Source: Usnea hakonensis (lineage: Eukaryota; Ascomycota; Lecanoromycetes; Lecanorales; Parmeliaceae). Taken from it: 64,000 nucleotides of DNA. Position numbers and translations under genes: made by a program. The notes below the pieces were generated by a model. It did no database searches. It was not told where the DNA came from and saw only the letters and a list, made by a program, of their open reading frames with translations. Location of the stretch: NCBI GenBank assembly GCA_013423325.1, contig BLJB01000040.1, positions 248,001 through 312,000 of the forward strand, read 5' to 3'. Positions 1 through 10,247 of the stretch are shown in pieces; position 1 is the first letter of the stretch; each line of letters starts with the position of its first letter.

Positions 1-1411
1 ATAATCCCAATCGTTCTCTCCCAAACCCCGCCCAGGAGCCAGTAACTATTGAAAAGAATGAATCCCCAGACCAAGCTGAAGCACACGATTTTCCCGAGGG
101 TGGTCTGCGTGCCTGGCTCGTCGTCCTTGGCTCTTTCAGCGGTATGACGGCGAGCTTTGGCGTTCTCAACAGTGCCGGAACTTTTCAGGTGTACCTCAGC
201 ATGAATCAATTGGCCCATGAATCGCCCAGCGCCGTGGGCTGGATTTTCAGTCTCTACGCTTTCCTCACCTTCTTCTGTGGTGTGCAGATTGGGCCGATCT
301 TTGATGCTTACGGCCCTCGGTGGCTGGTGGTTGCGGGCACTGTATGCTTGGTTGGTGGAATGTTTGGCGCGGCTGAGAGTACCGGTAAGTGCTGATTATT
401 TCCATGTATCATCTCATGGCTGATTTTGAGCTCTACCTGCCCCCTTACAGCTTCGCTAACTTCTCCGTCCCTTTAGAACTTTGGCATTTTTTGTTAACAT
501 ACTCTACCCTTTGCGGTATCGGCTCCTCTCTAATATTCACCCCAGCAATCGGATCTATAGCACACTTTTTCTATAAACGCCGTGCCGCTACTACAGGTCT
601 TGCTACCACCGGTGGCAGCATAGGGGGCATCGTCTTTCCGTTGATGCTCCAGCGTCTCTTCCCCGATGTTGGTTTCAAGTGGGCAACACGGATACTTGCA
701 TTCCTATTTCTCTTTCTCCTTGGCATAGCCAACCTTCTCATACGGGGACGTTTACAACCATCGAAAGACAGTCATGTCGTACAGAATATATGGCCCGATT
801 GGCGAATCTTCAAGGATCGAGTCTTCATGTTGACCACTGCTGGAGTCTTCTTCATCGAGTGGGCTCTGTTCATACCACTTTCTTACATTTCTTCGTACGC
901 TCTTGTTGAGGGTGTTTCGCCTGTTTTTAGCTATCAGCTGCTCGCTATCCTAAATGCCGGGTCTTTCTTCGGTCGTTGGGCGCCGGGTTACATGGCCGAC
1001 CTTTTTGGACGGTTCAATACAATGATCATTACGGTGGCTTTATGCATTATCTCTGTTCTCGCTGTGTGGTTCACCTGCTCGCCAGAGGATGGTAGTAGAG
1101 GTACCGCTCAGCTCATTATCTTTTGTGTCCTCTTCGGCTTCGCCTCGGGGAGCAATATCAGTCTTACACCAGTCTGCGTGGGACAATTATGTGAGACTAA
1201 AGTATTTGGAAGATGGTATGCGGGTCTGTACACAGTGGTGAGTTTCGGCTGCTTGACTGGTATTCCGATCGCGGGGCAACTTCTTGCTACCGATGGAGGA
1301 AAGTATACAGGGTTAATTGGATTTGTGGGAGCTTGTTATGGAGCGGGACTGATATGCTTTGTTTGGGCTAGGTTTCTGAAGGTTGGTTGGAGTCTGAGGA
1401 AGATTTACTAG
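1..1411 (+). CDS. MFS transporter, monocarboxylate (MCT/MCH) type, 5' partial
   Basis: The reading frame is already open at base 3, so the start codon lies left of the window. It begins with an acidic Asn/Pro/Glu-rich N-terminal tail, then EGGLRAWLVVLGSF, the hallmark entry into the first membrane segment of the fungal monocarboxylate-transporter-like MFS family. An intron is inferred at 385-476 (donor GTAAGT, acceptor TTTAG); splicing joins ESTE to LWHFLLTYSTLCG in frame. Many hydrophobic segments follow, with FFGRWAPGYMADLFGRFN matching the MFS loop between the two six-helix halves. The stop is TAG at 1409-1411. Fungal members are plasma-membrane or vacuolar carriers, sometimes of riboflavin or monocarboxylates, and substrate cannot be told from sequence. 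Family confident; substrate unknown. Confidence 0.88.
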
Positions 1412-2128
1412 AAAGTGACGAGTTGAAGTTGTTGGAAAGGCCCAAAACCGTCTATTTGCCTATACATATTTCACGCATCTATTCAAAAAAAAAGGTCTGA
1501 TCATACTGTCTCAACTCTCATCCATATTCTATGCGGAAGCCCTGTTCTCCTTTCCGAAAGGCCAACGACAGTCCAGCACTGCCATTCAGCAATGCAACGT
1601 CTGTTCCACATAAGGTGACTCACGTTTTTTATTCAATGTATCACACCAATTCAGAGGTCCACTCATTTACTATTGTGTGCTGAACTTCCTTTGCGCTCCT
1701 TGCCTTCTCCATGGGGGAGACAGGTCTCACTATGTCAAATTTTCTTTGATCTTAAGTTTACGAGCCTTGTTCGTCTGTCTCTGCTCAGGAACATCCTGCT
1801 TTGACAGTGTCTCGGTCTTCGCCTTTGACCTTTCAATGGACCAGGCAGATGATGGGTATAAATCCTAGCTCCCCAGAGAAAACAGCTTACCATTCTGCTA
1901 CCTACGCTCGCCAGATTCCATGAACATCACAATCATAACTCTTACTTACCAGCTTGACATCTATAACACACAGTACACTTTCGCTGCCTCTGTTCTCATA
2001 CTCACCCGTTGAACAACCAGGCCGCCTGCCTCCATCTCCTCCTTGGCCAGCTGCTCCATTCGTGCGCTCAGGTCAACCACCCCCCAAAAGGGCTTTCGCT
2101 TTCGGCCTTTCGAATTCACATCCTCACA
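1412..2128. other. intergenic: 3' flank of MFS gene and promoter of SprT-like gene
   Basis: No supported gene. A TATA-like GGTATAAAT lies near 1855, about 270 nt before the next ATG, and pyrimidine-rich leader sequence precedes that ATG. Small ORFs here lack homology signals that I recognise. Confidence 0.5.
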
Positions 2129-3030
2129 ATGTCATTAAATACGGCGGGGGCCCACCTACTCGAGTCGGCTTACGGCTTCGTTGGCGTAATTGGCGGAAAT
2201 CGCTCCCACGAAGCCATGTTTTGTGCACATGACGGGGCTATGATACTTCATCCTCCCTGCTATGGCTGTCACGGTGAGCACGACGAAAATGGCAAAAAGG
2301 ACCCGTCTCGCAGATATGGCAAGAATGATGTGGACATGGTCGACAAATGTATCGAATATTTCACTGGCCAGAACGAGCAGGCAAATTGGTGGAAGTGGGA
2401 GCAGAAGAAAATCATGGAACGCTGGAATCAAAGCCATCAGTATCTAGGCATCACGTCTGGGAACGGTGAGCTCGACCTACGACACTTCGCCCAGCTCTTC
2501 ATCGACGCCTTTTTCTCAAATCCAGGCACAGGACTGAAGGACCGCGTCGATGTTCAGTGGACCGACTACACCCCCAACCCCCCCCCTCCTCCTCCTCCTC
2601 CTCACATTGTCACACCCACCAAACCGCCTCCCCAAACACCGCCACCCGCCCCCACGCCCTCATCCAAATCCCCAAACCCGACCCCTCCCTCCCCTTCACA
2701 GCCCACACCGCCCAGCGCCTCCTAAGCTCCCTGCTCCACGAACTCGCCCACGCCCTCCTCCTCTGCTACGGGTGCGACTGCAACACGTGTCGCTGCCTGG
2801 TCATGCGCTGCGACACGGCGGGGTTGACGGGTCATGGGCCCGTGTGGGTTAAGCTGTGTGGAGCTATTGAGGGGCAGGCGGATAGGTTGTTTGGGGGGTT
2901 GCCGGGGAGGTGGGATTTGGGGAGCGGGGAGGAGAGCGGGGTTGTGGTGAGGGAGGGGAGGGCGGTGAGGAGGTTTTGGAAGGGGGGTTTGGGAGTGGTT
3001 GAGGGGGGGAGGAGGGGGGGTGGGGATTGA
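2129..3030 (+). CDS. SprT-like zinc-metalloprotease-fold protein, with frame break
   Basis: The chosen start (TCACA-ATG) opens about 150 residues containing RHFAQLFIDAFF and KDRVDVQW, which resemble the strand-helix region before the active site in fungal SprT-like proteins. The frame then enters a Pro-rich stretch over a nine-C run at 2578-2586 followed by CCT repeats. The HExxH signature (SSLLHELAHALLL, near 2745) and the downstream GLTGHGPVWVKLCGAIE lie in frame +1, not the starting frame +2. The switch needs either one base missing in the C run or an intron (for example 2609-2715 with weak donor GTCACA). A frame-shift reading keeps HALIQIPKPDP ahead of the motif, which I prefer. The family comprises nuclear DNA-protein crosslink proteases and less-studied fungal relatives. 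The last 50 residues are Gly/Arg-rich and poorly supported. Confidence 0.6.
2578..2602. repeat. poly-C run followed by CCT repeat
   Basis: Nine consecutive C, then about five CCT units, inside the SprT-like gene at the point where the reading frame changes. Such a tract is prone both to real slippage and to assembly error. Confidence 0.85.
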
Positions 3031-3902
3031 AGGGGGGTTTTGGCCGGGGGGGGGGGAGGTAGACGTTGTGGTCTTTTGCGGGGTTTGGGTTTTGATGTGG
3101 GTGGGTGTTTGTGGGAATCGTCTTTGGGGGATTCTGGGATAGAGGCGTGTGGTGTTTATGCTAGGATTTGGTTTCTTGATAAAGTACCCTATGTCGTGCA
3201 GACAGGGACGAGATGAATGTGAACATTTGTTTGTGAGGATTAATTGCCTCATCGGAAGTACGCTAGTTGTAAAGATAGATTAATTGCATTTGGACTTCAA
3301 CCTCCTCGCACCAGCCACTTTCGATAAGGGAATTCTAACAGCCATCTATTCGTCAAACCCTCTTTAGTATTCCTTTGCATTGAGGGAGGACTCGGAATGA
3401 CGGTGCTTGATGCTGGAGCAGACATCGAGAAACCCAATCTTTTGGGCTAAACGCCGCTGGAGACCTGAAAGTCAAAAGCCAAGCTGATATGACAATAGTG
3501 CTCTTCACCTCCTGCTACTACTGAAGAGAAGTGCCAATATCGACCAGTCTAATGGGGAGGGTAAATCGAATCGAACCGCCCCGCTTCGCCTAGGAGATTC
3601 AAGCGACCCTGTCACTAGCCAAATTCAAACGTGCAGTACGAGTACCAAGAACCGTCTGACTGCAGCAAAATGGAACTACGTTGTGTAACTTGTATTCCAT
3701 TGGCGGAAACCCGCATAAAAGTGTGCTACCGAGGCATACCATTATCGGCATCATCACCAGACGGTCTATCCTTCAGCCTCACCGTAAGCCCTTCGCCGCT
3801 GTATAAATCTTCGAGTCTCATGTCATCCTCCTGTTTTCCACATCCTCACGAACCCCTTTACACGATTCACCTGTCTCGAGGCCAGCTTTTCAAAGTCTGG
3901 AT
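3031..3902. other. intergenic, no supported gene
   Basis: The first 100 bases are extremely G-rich on the plus strand, continuing the skew of the preceding gene. A GTATAAA sequence near 3801 lies about 100 nt before the next start. Open frames here, including the minus-strand one covering 2722-3252, look like products of base skew. Confidence 0.5.
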
Positions 3903-5282
3903 ATGGCTCCGCAGGCTGCCGTCAATTGGGCCACATACAACAGTCTCCCTCCCGAGGAAGCCGAGTACCAGCTGGCACATATAAAGGACAGCAGAAGGGT
4001 TGCAACATTGACTGCATACATCATTTCCGTTTGCATCAGTCTTCCCGCCGTCATCATGCGCTTCGTGTCCAGGCGCATTGCTCGAACAAAGTATGGAGCT
4101 GATGATTGGATTATACTCGCAGCATTGGTACTCATATTGTCTTTCTCGACTATACGTCCTGTGATTCTGATTCAAGTGGTGTTAGGTTCTAGTTCTTGCG
4201 GACAGTACTTCCGGTTTACTCGGTACGCTCAAGTCTCCTTCGAGGCGACGTCTTTAATTTTGTGGCATCCCCCTAAGTGACTATTTCAGCTGGGACTATA
4301 TATGGAGGTGCCCACCATGCTATCTCGATGACGGAAAATGATACAATCGGATTCGCAAAGGTCTGTACAGAATTTAGTAGCCTTTCTGATTCAAGCTTCG
4401 CCTGCTGAGTATGACGTATCAGAGCATGTTCGCAAGCAATATTCTCTATTTCCCGGCCATGGCTTTAGTCAAAATTAGTACTCTTGTACTGTTCGGCCGT
4501 ATCTTCCCTGTCCAGAAGTTCCACCTTATCCTCCGGGCAGTTGGTCTCTTTATATCAGTTTACAGCACGATCTCGGTGATCATAATGGTATTTCAATGCA
4601 GACCTCTGAAGGGAGCTTGGGACCCAACTATCAAAGCAGACTGTATCCCTCTTAGTGACTTCTTGATCTTTATGGGCAGTATGAACGTGTTGACGGATTT
4701 CCTCTTGTTGTGCCTTCCGCTGCCGCAACTGTGGAAGCTCCAGATGCGCCGAGGGATGAAGATGCAAGTGATTGGTCTATTCAGCATCGGTGGTTTGTCC
4801 GTGACCTAATCTTTATTCGTTTCTTCTCCTAACAGAAGCAATTCCAATGATTTTGGAAAGCGCACTAGCTGACACCTAATAGCACCACCATTGTCTCCAT
4901 CTACCGCATTCTGCAGCTGCGTGATGTTGACTCTTATAAGTACGACCCCAGTTGGTCCATCGTCAAGCCCGGAATTTGGACTGTAGTTGAGCTTGCCGCG
5001 GCTACGCTGGGCGCGTGCGCCATTACTTATCGTCCTCTATTCAATTGGGTCTTCAGGATCCAACCATCTCCACCGTGGCCTCAACGCAAAACCACATTGG
5101 CAGATGCCATAATCCCGTACCGGGTCAATACTCGGACGAATCTGGTGACTAATGTTGGTCAAAAGATCAAGATACAGGCTCTCAATGTCTTTCATCCATC
5201 TGTTCCAGAATCAAGTCATAGCTCTCCAATGACTCAAACGGAAGACGGATCCTGTCGAATCCAGGACTCGACGAAGGTTTGA
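3903..5282 (+). CDS. integral membrane protein, fungal rhodopsin-domain (PTH11-like) family
   Basis: Spliced from four exons, best fit 3903-4155, 4290-4360, 4423-4796 and 4883-5282, giving 365 residues, a usual length. Landmarks in order: first helix after RRVATLTAYIIS, the YGADDW motif, YGGAHHAI, SNILYFPAMALVKISTLVLF, FQCRPLKGAWDP with the conserved Cys, DFLLLCLPLPQLWKL, the TTIVSIYRILQL helix, and EPW-like SWSIVKPGIWTVVE before the last helix. These mark the seven-helix fungal rhodopsin domain that lacks the CFEM Cys module. Members sit in the plasma membrane and PTH11 relatives are candidate receptors. The first intron is the least certain: its donor (GTCCTG at 4156) was chosen so that phase and helix spacing fit the family; 4186 is an alternative. 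The cytoplasmic tail is short and Ser-rich. Confidence 0.8.
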
Positions 5283-5784
5283 AAGATGAACCAGGGATAT
5301 ACTTACTGGTTGAATTCTGGGCTATGCTAAGAGCAGGCTTGAAGGCGAGAAGATCCAAATGCGGACATGTACGGTGAGGCAGCCCTTTGGCGAGGTATAC
5401 CAAAGAGATGTTCCGGAGACTTCCAGCCACAATGCTTTATGAGATAGACCATTGCATATCTGTCGTACTTGATTATTGCCATTCGAAGTGTTGCAAGCTG
5501 ATTTCCGGAGCTAAAGCTGACGGCGTCTTTAGAAACTGACTTGCTTGGACGAAGTTACCCAAGCCATGTTCAGACAGGTGATACCAAAATTACCCAGAGT
5601 ATGCTGACTTGGAGTTGGAATGCTGAAGACAGCGGCCATTCGTATCGGAGGAAGACCGAAGAGATCGTTTAACGAGTTTTTGAATCGCGAGATCATAAGA
5701 TCTAAGGAGGGAGAGGTCCAAGAAGCCGTGTTTTGCGTGACTTTGTGAACTTTATTCGGACCCCAAGATTGCGAGGCTAGGACT
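5283..5784. other. intergenic between convergent genes
   Basis: Tail-to-tail spacer. The open frames on the minus strand (5182-5430 and 5529-5864) overlap real coding sequence and show no recognisable motif. Confidence 0.5.
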
Positions 5785-6891
5785 TCACTTCGCGTACGAC
5801 AGTATCGGCCTGTGCCCATATTTAGCATTTGAGAGCCACTTCGTGAACTCCTGATCATCAACACCCACCTTCTCGCCCTGTTTCCTCTCTCTCGCCCTCT
5901 CTCCTTTTCTCCACAAGCTTCCCAAGCTTGTCCAAGGTCTGTTACCGTCCTCCTGCCGCCGCTTCAACCGCACTCTCAATGGTACCTCTGCCTTCCCAAG
6001 CTGGCAGTCCGCCATACCAGCTACCGGCACCCTTCCCTCCAAATCTTCCCCCATCATGCCACTTAGGTCTAGTTTGAAGCCACCATAGTAGTGCTGCCGT
6101 TGGATGTAGGCGTGATGATCCAGTACAGAGCGCTCGATTGTAAGGTGGATTTCATGCGGCGGATATGAGGACGTTGAGAAGGTCGAACGGATACTCGAGG
6201 GGGGGCTTGGGAGCTCGGCAGAAGAGGCTTTGAGAGCAGTGGGGTTAGGGGTGAAGGGTTTTGGTGCTTTTGAGGGAGGGGGGCCGCTTGCTGTTTGGTC
6301 GGTTCTAGGGGACGAGCGCATTTGGCCCCATCGAGCTGTCCCACTAAGGCCCGTAAAGAAGTTTTTGTCGCCTGGAGCCTCATTTGGTCGCTGCCTAGCG
6401 GCGTTGACCTCATTGAACTCTTCTTGAGCATAGTCAGACTTGTCTTGAACGGCTGGCCCACCACCCTCCTCTTGCTCGGCGGGAGGCGTTCTTGATGGCG
6501 TTTCTTGCGAAGCCGGGGAGCTAGACTCCACCTTTCCTGACTCAAAGCGCAATGGACTCGCATTGATGATACTTTGCGCGGAATCTGTAGTCTTGTACAC
6601 TGCTAAAGCGCTGTTCGGTGCGCGAATGTTGGGTTCGTGCTGCCACCGCTGTCAGCCATTGGACTGTGAAGGTCTGAGCATAATATCCGACAGTCCAGCA
6701 CGATGCGAAAACGGTACCTTGAGATGCTTATACATGACAACTTCGCCATACTGCTGAAGTATACGCAGCACGTCTCTGCTCTCGGCCAGATTCCGCGGCC
6801 GAGGATGGATTTTCACATGGACGGCTCGGTCTACTGTTCTAGCATAAACTGGAATTGATTGCCCTCCGAAGGAAGCTTTTGGTAGTACCAT
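5785..6891 (-). CDS. unrecognised fungal protein with RRM-like N-terminal region
   Basis: Two exons on the minus strand, 6891-6718 and 6639-5785, joined across a 78-nt GT-AG intron in phase 0, giving 342 residues. The junction produces MYKHLKHEPNIRAPNSALAVYK, which reads smoothly across the splice. The start at 6891 was preferred over an in-frame ATG at 6969 because VLPKASFGGQSIPVYART follows directly. Residues 15-80 (VHVKIHPRPRNLAESRDVLRILQQYGEVVMY...) have the beta-alpha-beta rhythm and position spacing of an RRM-like fold but no clear RNP motifs. The rest is Ser/Pro-rich and low in hydrophobics, with a short C-terminal block (EFTKWLSNAKYGHRPILSYAK minus its first residue) that looks conserved. 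Function unknown; a mitochondrial or RNA role is only a guess. Confidence 0.65.
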
Positions 6892-7023
6892 ATTTTGAGA
6901 GATGTTCAGTACAATAATGTGCAAAGAAGAGAAAGGTATCGGACACTCAAATGAGATGAGCTTATTCAACGAGAGCTCTCGATGTGAACTAGCGCTTCGG
7001 TTATAACTGCTCTCTTTTAGGGA

Positions 7024-7098
7024 ACGAATAAAACCGTGTTATTGACAAAAAACATGTTTAAAACCTCTTAGCGGTGTTTTTGCTAGCGGTTTATTCGT
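7024..7098. repeat. short inverted repeat
   Basis: Arms 7024-7036 (ACGAATAAAACCG) and 7087-7098 (CGGTTTATTCGT) are complementary with one bulged A, around a loop that holds the first copy of the AAACATGTTTAAAAC repeat. Confidence 0.6.
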
Positions 7099-7453
7099 TT
7101 TTAATTAGTAAGCCAGCCCTATGAGTAGGTACATCGTCTACTATACAATTTGGTAGCGAAGGCATGTACCTCCTCCAGTAACATGCTCCTCTACCAAATC
7201 TTCTTCTGTTTTTTTCAGTAGCTAATCTATCTACAGGCTTACCACAATGCAGGAGTCATGGCCAATGGAGTATATGCAGTAGAAATGGGCCAATCAGAAG
7301 GCTGGAATGGAGCGGCCGGAGACTACTGAGACAAGGCCATATATTACACTAAAATAAGCGAGGTTTCTCGGCTGTTTTCTCCTTACAAAAAACCTGTTTA
7401 AAACACGTTCTACGCTAAACCGAAAGCGGTTAGGCAATAAACATGTTTAAAAC
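7050..7453. repeat. three dispersed copies of a 15-nt motif
   Basis: AAACATGTTTAAAAC occurs exactly at 7050-7064 and 7439-7453, and with one change (AAACCTGTTTAAAAC) at 7390-7404. A fourth, degenerate relative (CATGTTTAAAA) is at about 7584. All are in the same orientation. Confidence 0.7.
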
Positions 7454-7749
7454 ATATTCTTACCCTACTCTCTTTGGCCTGGGTTCGTAGCGCAGATCAT
7501 TTTTTAGCAAAACTTAGCCCATTCATGACTGAGTGGGATCATTCAAAGTGAATTTCATTCCAAAAGTCAAAAGCACACGAGGCCATGTTTAAAAAAAACC
7601 CCTTTGCTTTTCGAAGCCAGATACATACGTTGAATCGTCAAATCTTCTTTTCTTCCTCAAAGCTCAGAGGGACAGTCCATTCCTCATCCATAATGGCTAA
7701 ATTGTATACATAGAATGTAATCGCTCAACCGATATTCATAATTCGCTGC

Positions 7750-8463
7750 TCATCGTACGCATCCCTTTGCCCCACTTTCCAGCATCTTCAGGCTCTTCCG
7801 CATCCTGATCTTCTTTTTCACCATAGGCTTCCCAATGCCTTCCCTGGACGCACTGTGTCTCAAATCCTTATCGATTTTGTGTGACTGAGAGTGTCGTAGA
7901 GAATGTTGTGGTAATCGCGGGTCGCATTTGGGGCTAATGGACGATGACGGTCTTGAAGAAGAAATGCTGAAGTAGGATGACATTGGCGGAACCTCATCTG
8001 GGGAGAGTGATGGGGAAGTCAGATCATCGAGTAAGTCGGTGGAACGGGTGGTTTCGTGGAGCGGCTGCCCTGTCTGTACCATTTCTTCGACAAGCGCTGA
8101 AATACGTGAGAGATGGTCCGAAGAGCACTGAAGACGATTAAGGCTTTGCCTTCGACGGCAGACTCGATTCGAGAAGCTAGTTGGAGAGTGCGGGGGCGCG
8201 TTTAGCTCACGCGCACGTGGAGCTGATCCTTCCACGCATACGCTCGGCCGCCGAGGTGTGAGGGTATGCTGACCGAAACGCTGAGACAACTCGGCGATGG
8301 AGGTGGAGCTAGGAAAGCCTCTGTCAGGGGAGGCCTTGCAGCCATTGTCGTAACAAGGCGTCAACTCGCCCGAGGAGGTAGGGGAGACGCTGTCATGCAT
8401 TGGATATGGCTCGTAGAAAGCGTGCTGCCTGGAGGCGCAAGCGAAGGAGAAGTTCTCGAACAT
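7750..8463 (-). CDS. unrecognised Ser-rich basic protein
   Basis: Single open frame of 237 residues from ATG 8463. I chose this start because MFENFSFACASRQHAFYEPY has a compact aromatic-rich opening typical of a real N-terminus, while the 48 upstream in-frame residues look like leader sequence. The protein is rich in Ser, Pro and Arg, with SISSSRPSSSISPK near residue 175 and a strongly basic C-terminal patch (KKKIRMRKSLKML) that could be a nuclear localisation signal. A short predicted helix (SRISALVEEMVQTGQPL) lies in the middle. No enzymatic motif or membrane segment is visible. The regular fungal codon use and length support a real gene, but the function is unknown. Confidence 0.6.
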   Translation of the reverse strand: MFENFSFACASRQHAFYEPYPMHDSVSPTSSGELTPCYDNGCKASPDRGFPSSTSIAELSQRFGQHTLTPRRPSVCVEGSAPRARELNAPPHSPTSFSNRVCRRRQSLNRLQCSSDHLSRISALVEEMVQTGQPLHETTRSTDLLDDLTSPSLSPDEVPPMSSYFSISSSRPSSSISPKCDPRLPQHSLRHSQSHKIDKDLRHSASREGIGKPMVKKKIRMRKSLKMLESGAKGCVR

Positions 8464-8828
8464 GGTAAAAAGGCGTCGAGGTGAAAGGCAGTAGTCTATA
8501 TGTATGGCGCCAGTTGGCCAGGCAGGGGGAAGCCGTCCAAGGATAGGAAGGTTGAGGAAGACAAAAGTTGGATCCAATTGATTGGAAGAAGATGTTTCAG
8601 GGTACAAGTGAGCAAGAAGATATTGGCGAGAGAATTAAAAAAGCATGGTTAGGGTAGATAGGGTAGATGATGCAGCTCAGCTTAGTGCAGGAGATGTTTG
8701 ACCAAGTTGGTTGGAAGCGAGCTGGGAATTCAACGGTCTAGAGCAGTGCATTAGAGAAGATAAAGTACATAGCTGATTGATTCCAGGTCTTTTTGTTTTT
8801 ACGATGCTTTATGATTATTATTTTGAAT

Positions 8829-8891
8829 TGAAGGAAAAAGGAAAGGAAAGGAACGCAAAGGAAAGAAAAGAAAAGAAAAGAAAAGAAAAGC
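8829..8891. repeat. purine tract, AAAAG/GGAAA units
   Basis: About 60 bases of almost pure A and G on the plus strand, ending in tandem AAAAG units (about six copies at 8864-8890). Confidence 0.85.
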
Positions 8892-8940
8892 AATAATAGG
8901 AAAGGAAAGGGAGGGAAATAATAATGTACTCATGTGCATG

Positions 8941-8996
8941 GCATGAGGCATGAGGCATGAGGCATAAGGCATAAGGCATAAGGCACAAGGCATAAA
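8941..8996. repeat. 7-bp tandem repeat, 8 units
   Basis: Three GCATGAG units are followed by three GCATAAG, one GCACAAG and one GCATAAA. The ordered change of unit type suggests expansion from two variants. Confidence 0.9.
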
Positions 8997-10247
8997 AGGT
9001 ATGAGGTAAAGTACGTACTATAAGATAGGTATGGAGCTTAAAATGAATCTGGTGGGAAAGGCGATGGGAGAGTTTGACTTTGGCTGTATGGACGGCACGC
9101 TCTTCCAGCCGATGACTACTTAACTGGGACACACGTGAACACGTTCCAGAACAAAGATCGGAAAAGATTGGTTCCCAGCTGCCAGCATAAATTCAATTAA
9201 AATTCATAACTTCCCATAGGCATAATCCCACACAAATAGAAAAGTACAATCGTCAAAGTGATAAGCATGCGTCCAGTCCCCCGGGACCCCGGGGAGCTCG
9301 GTGATTGGAACATGCCCCTCGTCTTCCGCCCTTGACAACCCTGCAGATTTGCAGACCCTCTCACCGGAATCCGGAAGCGGCCTGGTAGACTCGGACTAAC
9401 CAACTGGCTTTGTGCTGATCATGGAGCCGCCCATCCGGCAACCAATCGCATTCAGGCGGGGCTTGACAAGGTCCAGATGGGCTTGACAAGGATCCGCGGC
9501 GGGAATGGCCCGGGTCGAAGATGCGATTTTCTTTTTCATGGGGTGGGTTCATAAATTTTCATTTTCAAATTCTTGGAAATTGGAATCCTATAGGGCGGGT
9601 ATATCATTAATTCTTATTTTCTTATTCCCGTGATGAACTCATCTTGATAATGATAATAATGATAATCCTATACTATCACGCTTGTCATTCTTACCCTAAC
9701 GAGTAGTCACACCATCCCGTCCCGCCATGTTGACTACCTTACCTTACCTTACTACTTGATCCTTACCGTGTCAGGAAGGCATAGCCTAAGGTAGGTTCTT
9801 CAACATGTTATTATTATTTGATTATCCTAACTCTCCGTAGTCTGTCCATAGTCTGAACTTGGCAACTTGGCTTGTGCCTTACACCCGAGAAGGCTGATAC
9901 TGCTACGGCCCTACCTCCGCGGATCCCTGAGACCAACATCATTAATTATTCTCAATTGGCCACACAAAGACAGCAAAGGGCGATGTGCATCATGTGTAAT
10001 TGGTCGTATCAATCTCAAGTCGTCACTATGCATTGGTACGGCTGAGGAGATAAGACGGCCCCCCATAGTAAATGGTAAATGAGGGCATCCTGGCCGAGCT
10101 GGGCCAACATCTGTAGGAATAGGTATAAGACTAGGGGATGGTGCATCATCGGTCACCCCGATAGACCCGGCTATAACCAAATGCAACCCTGGGGGCTGGG
10201 GATATCTAGCATACACCAGCCGGCGACCAACTTCAATCTTCCTTCCT
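8997..10247. other. intergenic, AT-rich, no gene
   Basis: Holds small repeats: GATAAT units near 9645-9665, CTTAC units near 9740-9752, and two GGGCTTGACAAGG-like copies near 9460-9490. Short open frames here show no recognisable protein. Confidence 0.5.

Larger units (their letters stand above)
6892..7749. other. AT-rich intergenic region with short repeats
   Basis: No gene seen. The region carries the near-identical 15-mers and small inverted repeat listed separately, and may be what is left of a short mobile element. No transposase frame or clear terminal repeat pair is visible. Confidence 0.5.

Noticed and set aside
2722..3252. 176-codon minus-strand Pro/Thr-rich ORF
   Set aside because: Arises from the G-rich plus strand at the end of the SprT-like gene; no motif.
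5529..5864. 111-codon minus-strand ORF
   Set aside because: Overlaps the 3' part of the 5785-6891 gene in another frame and has no motif.
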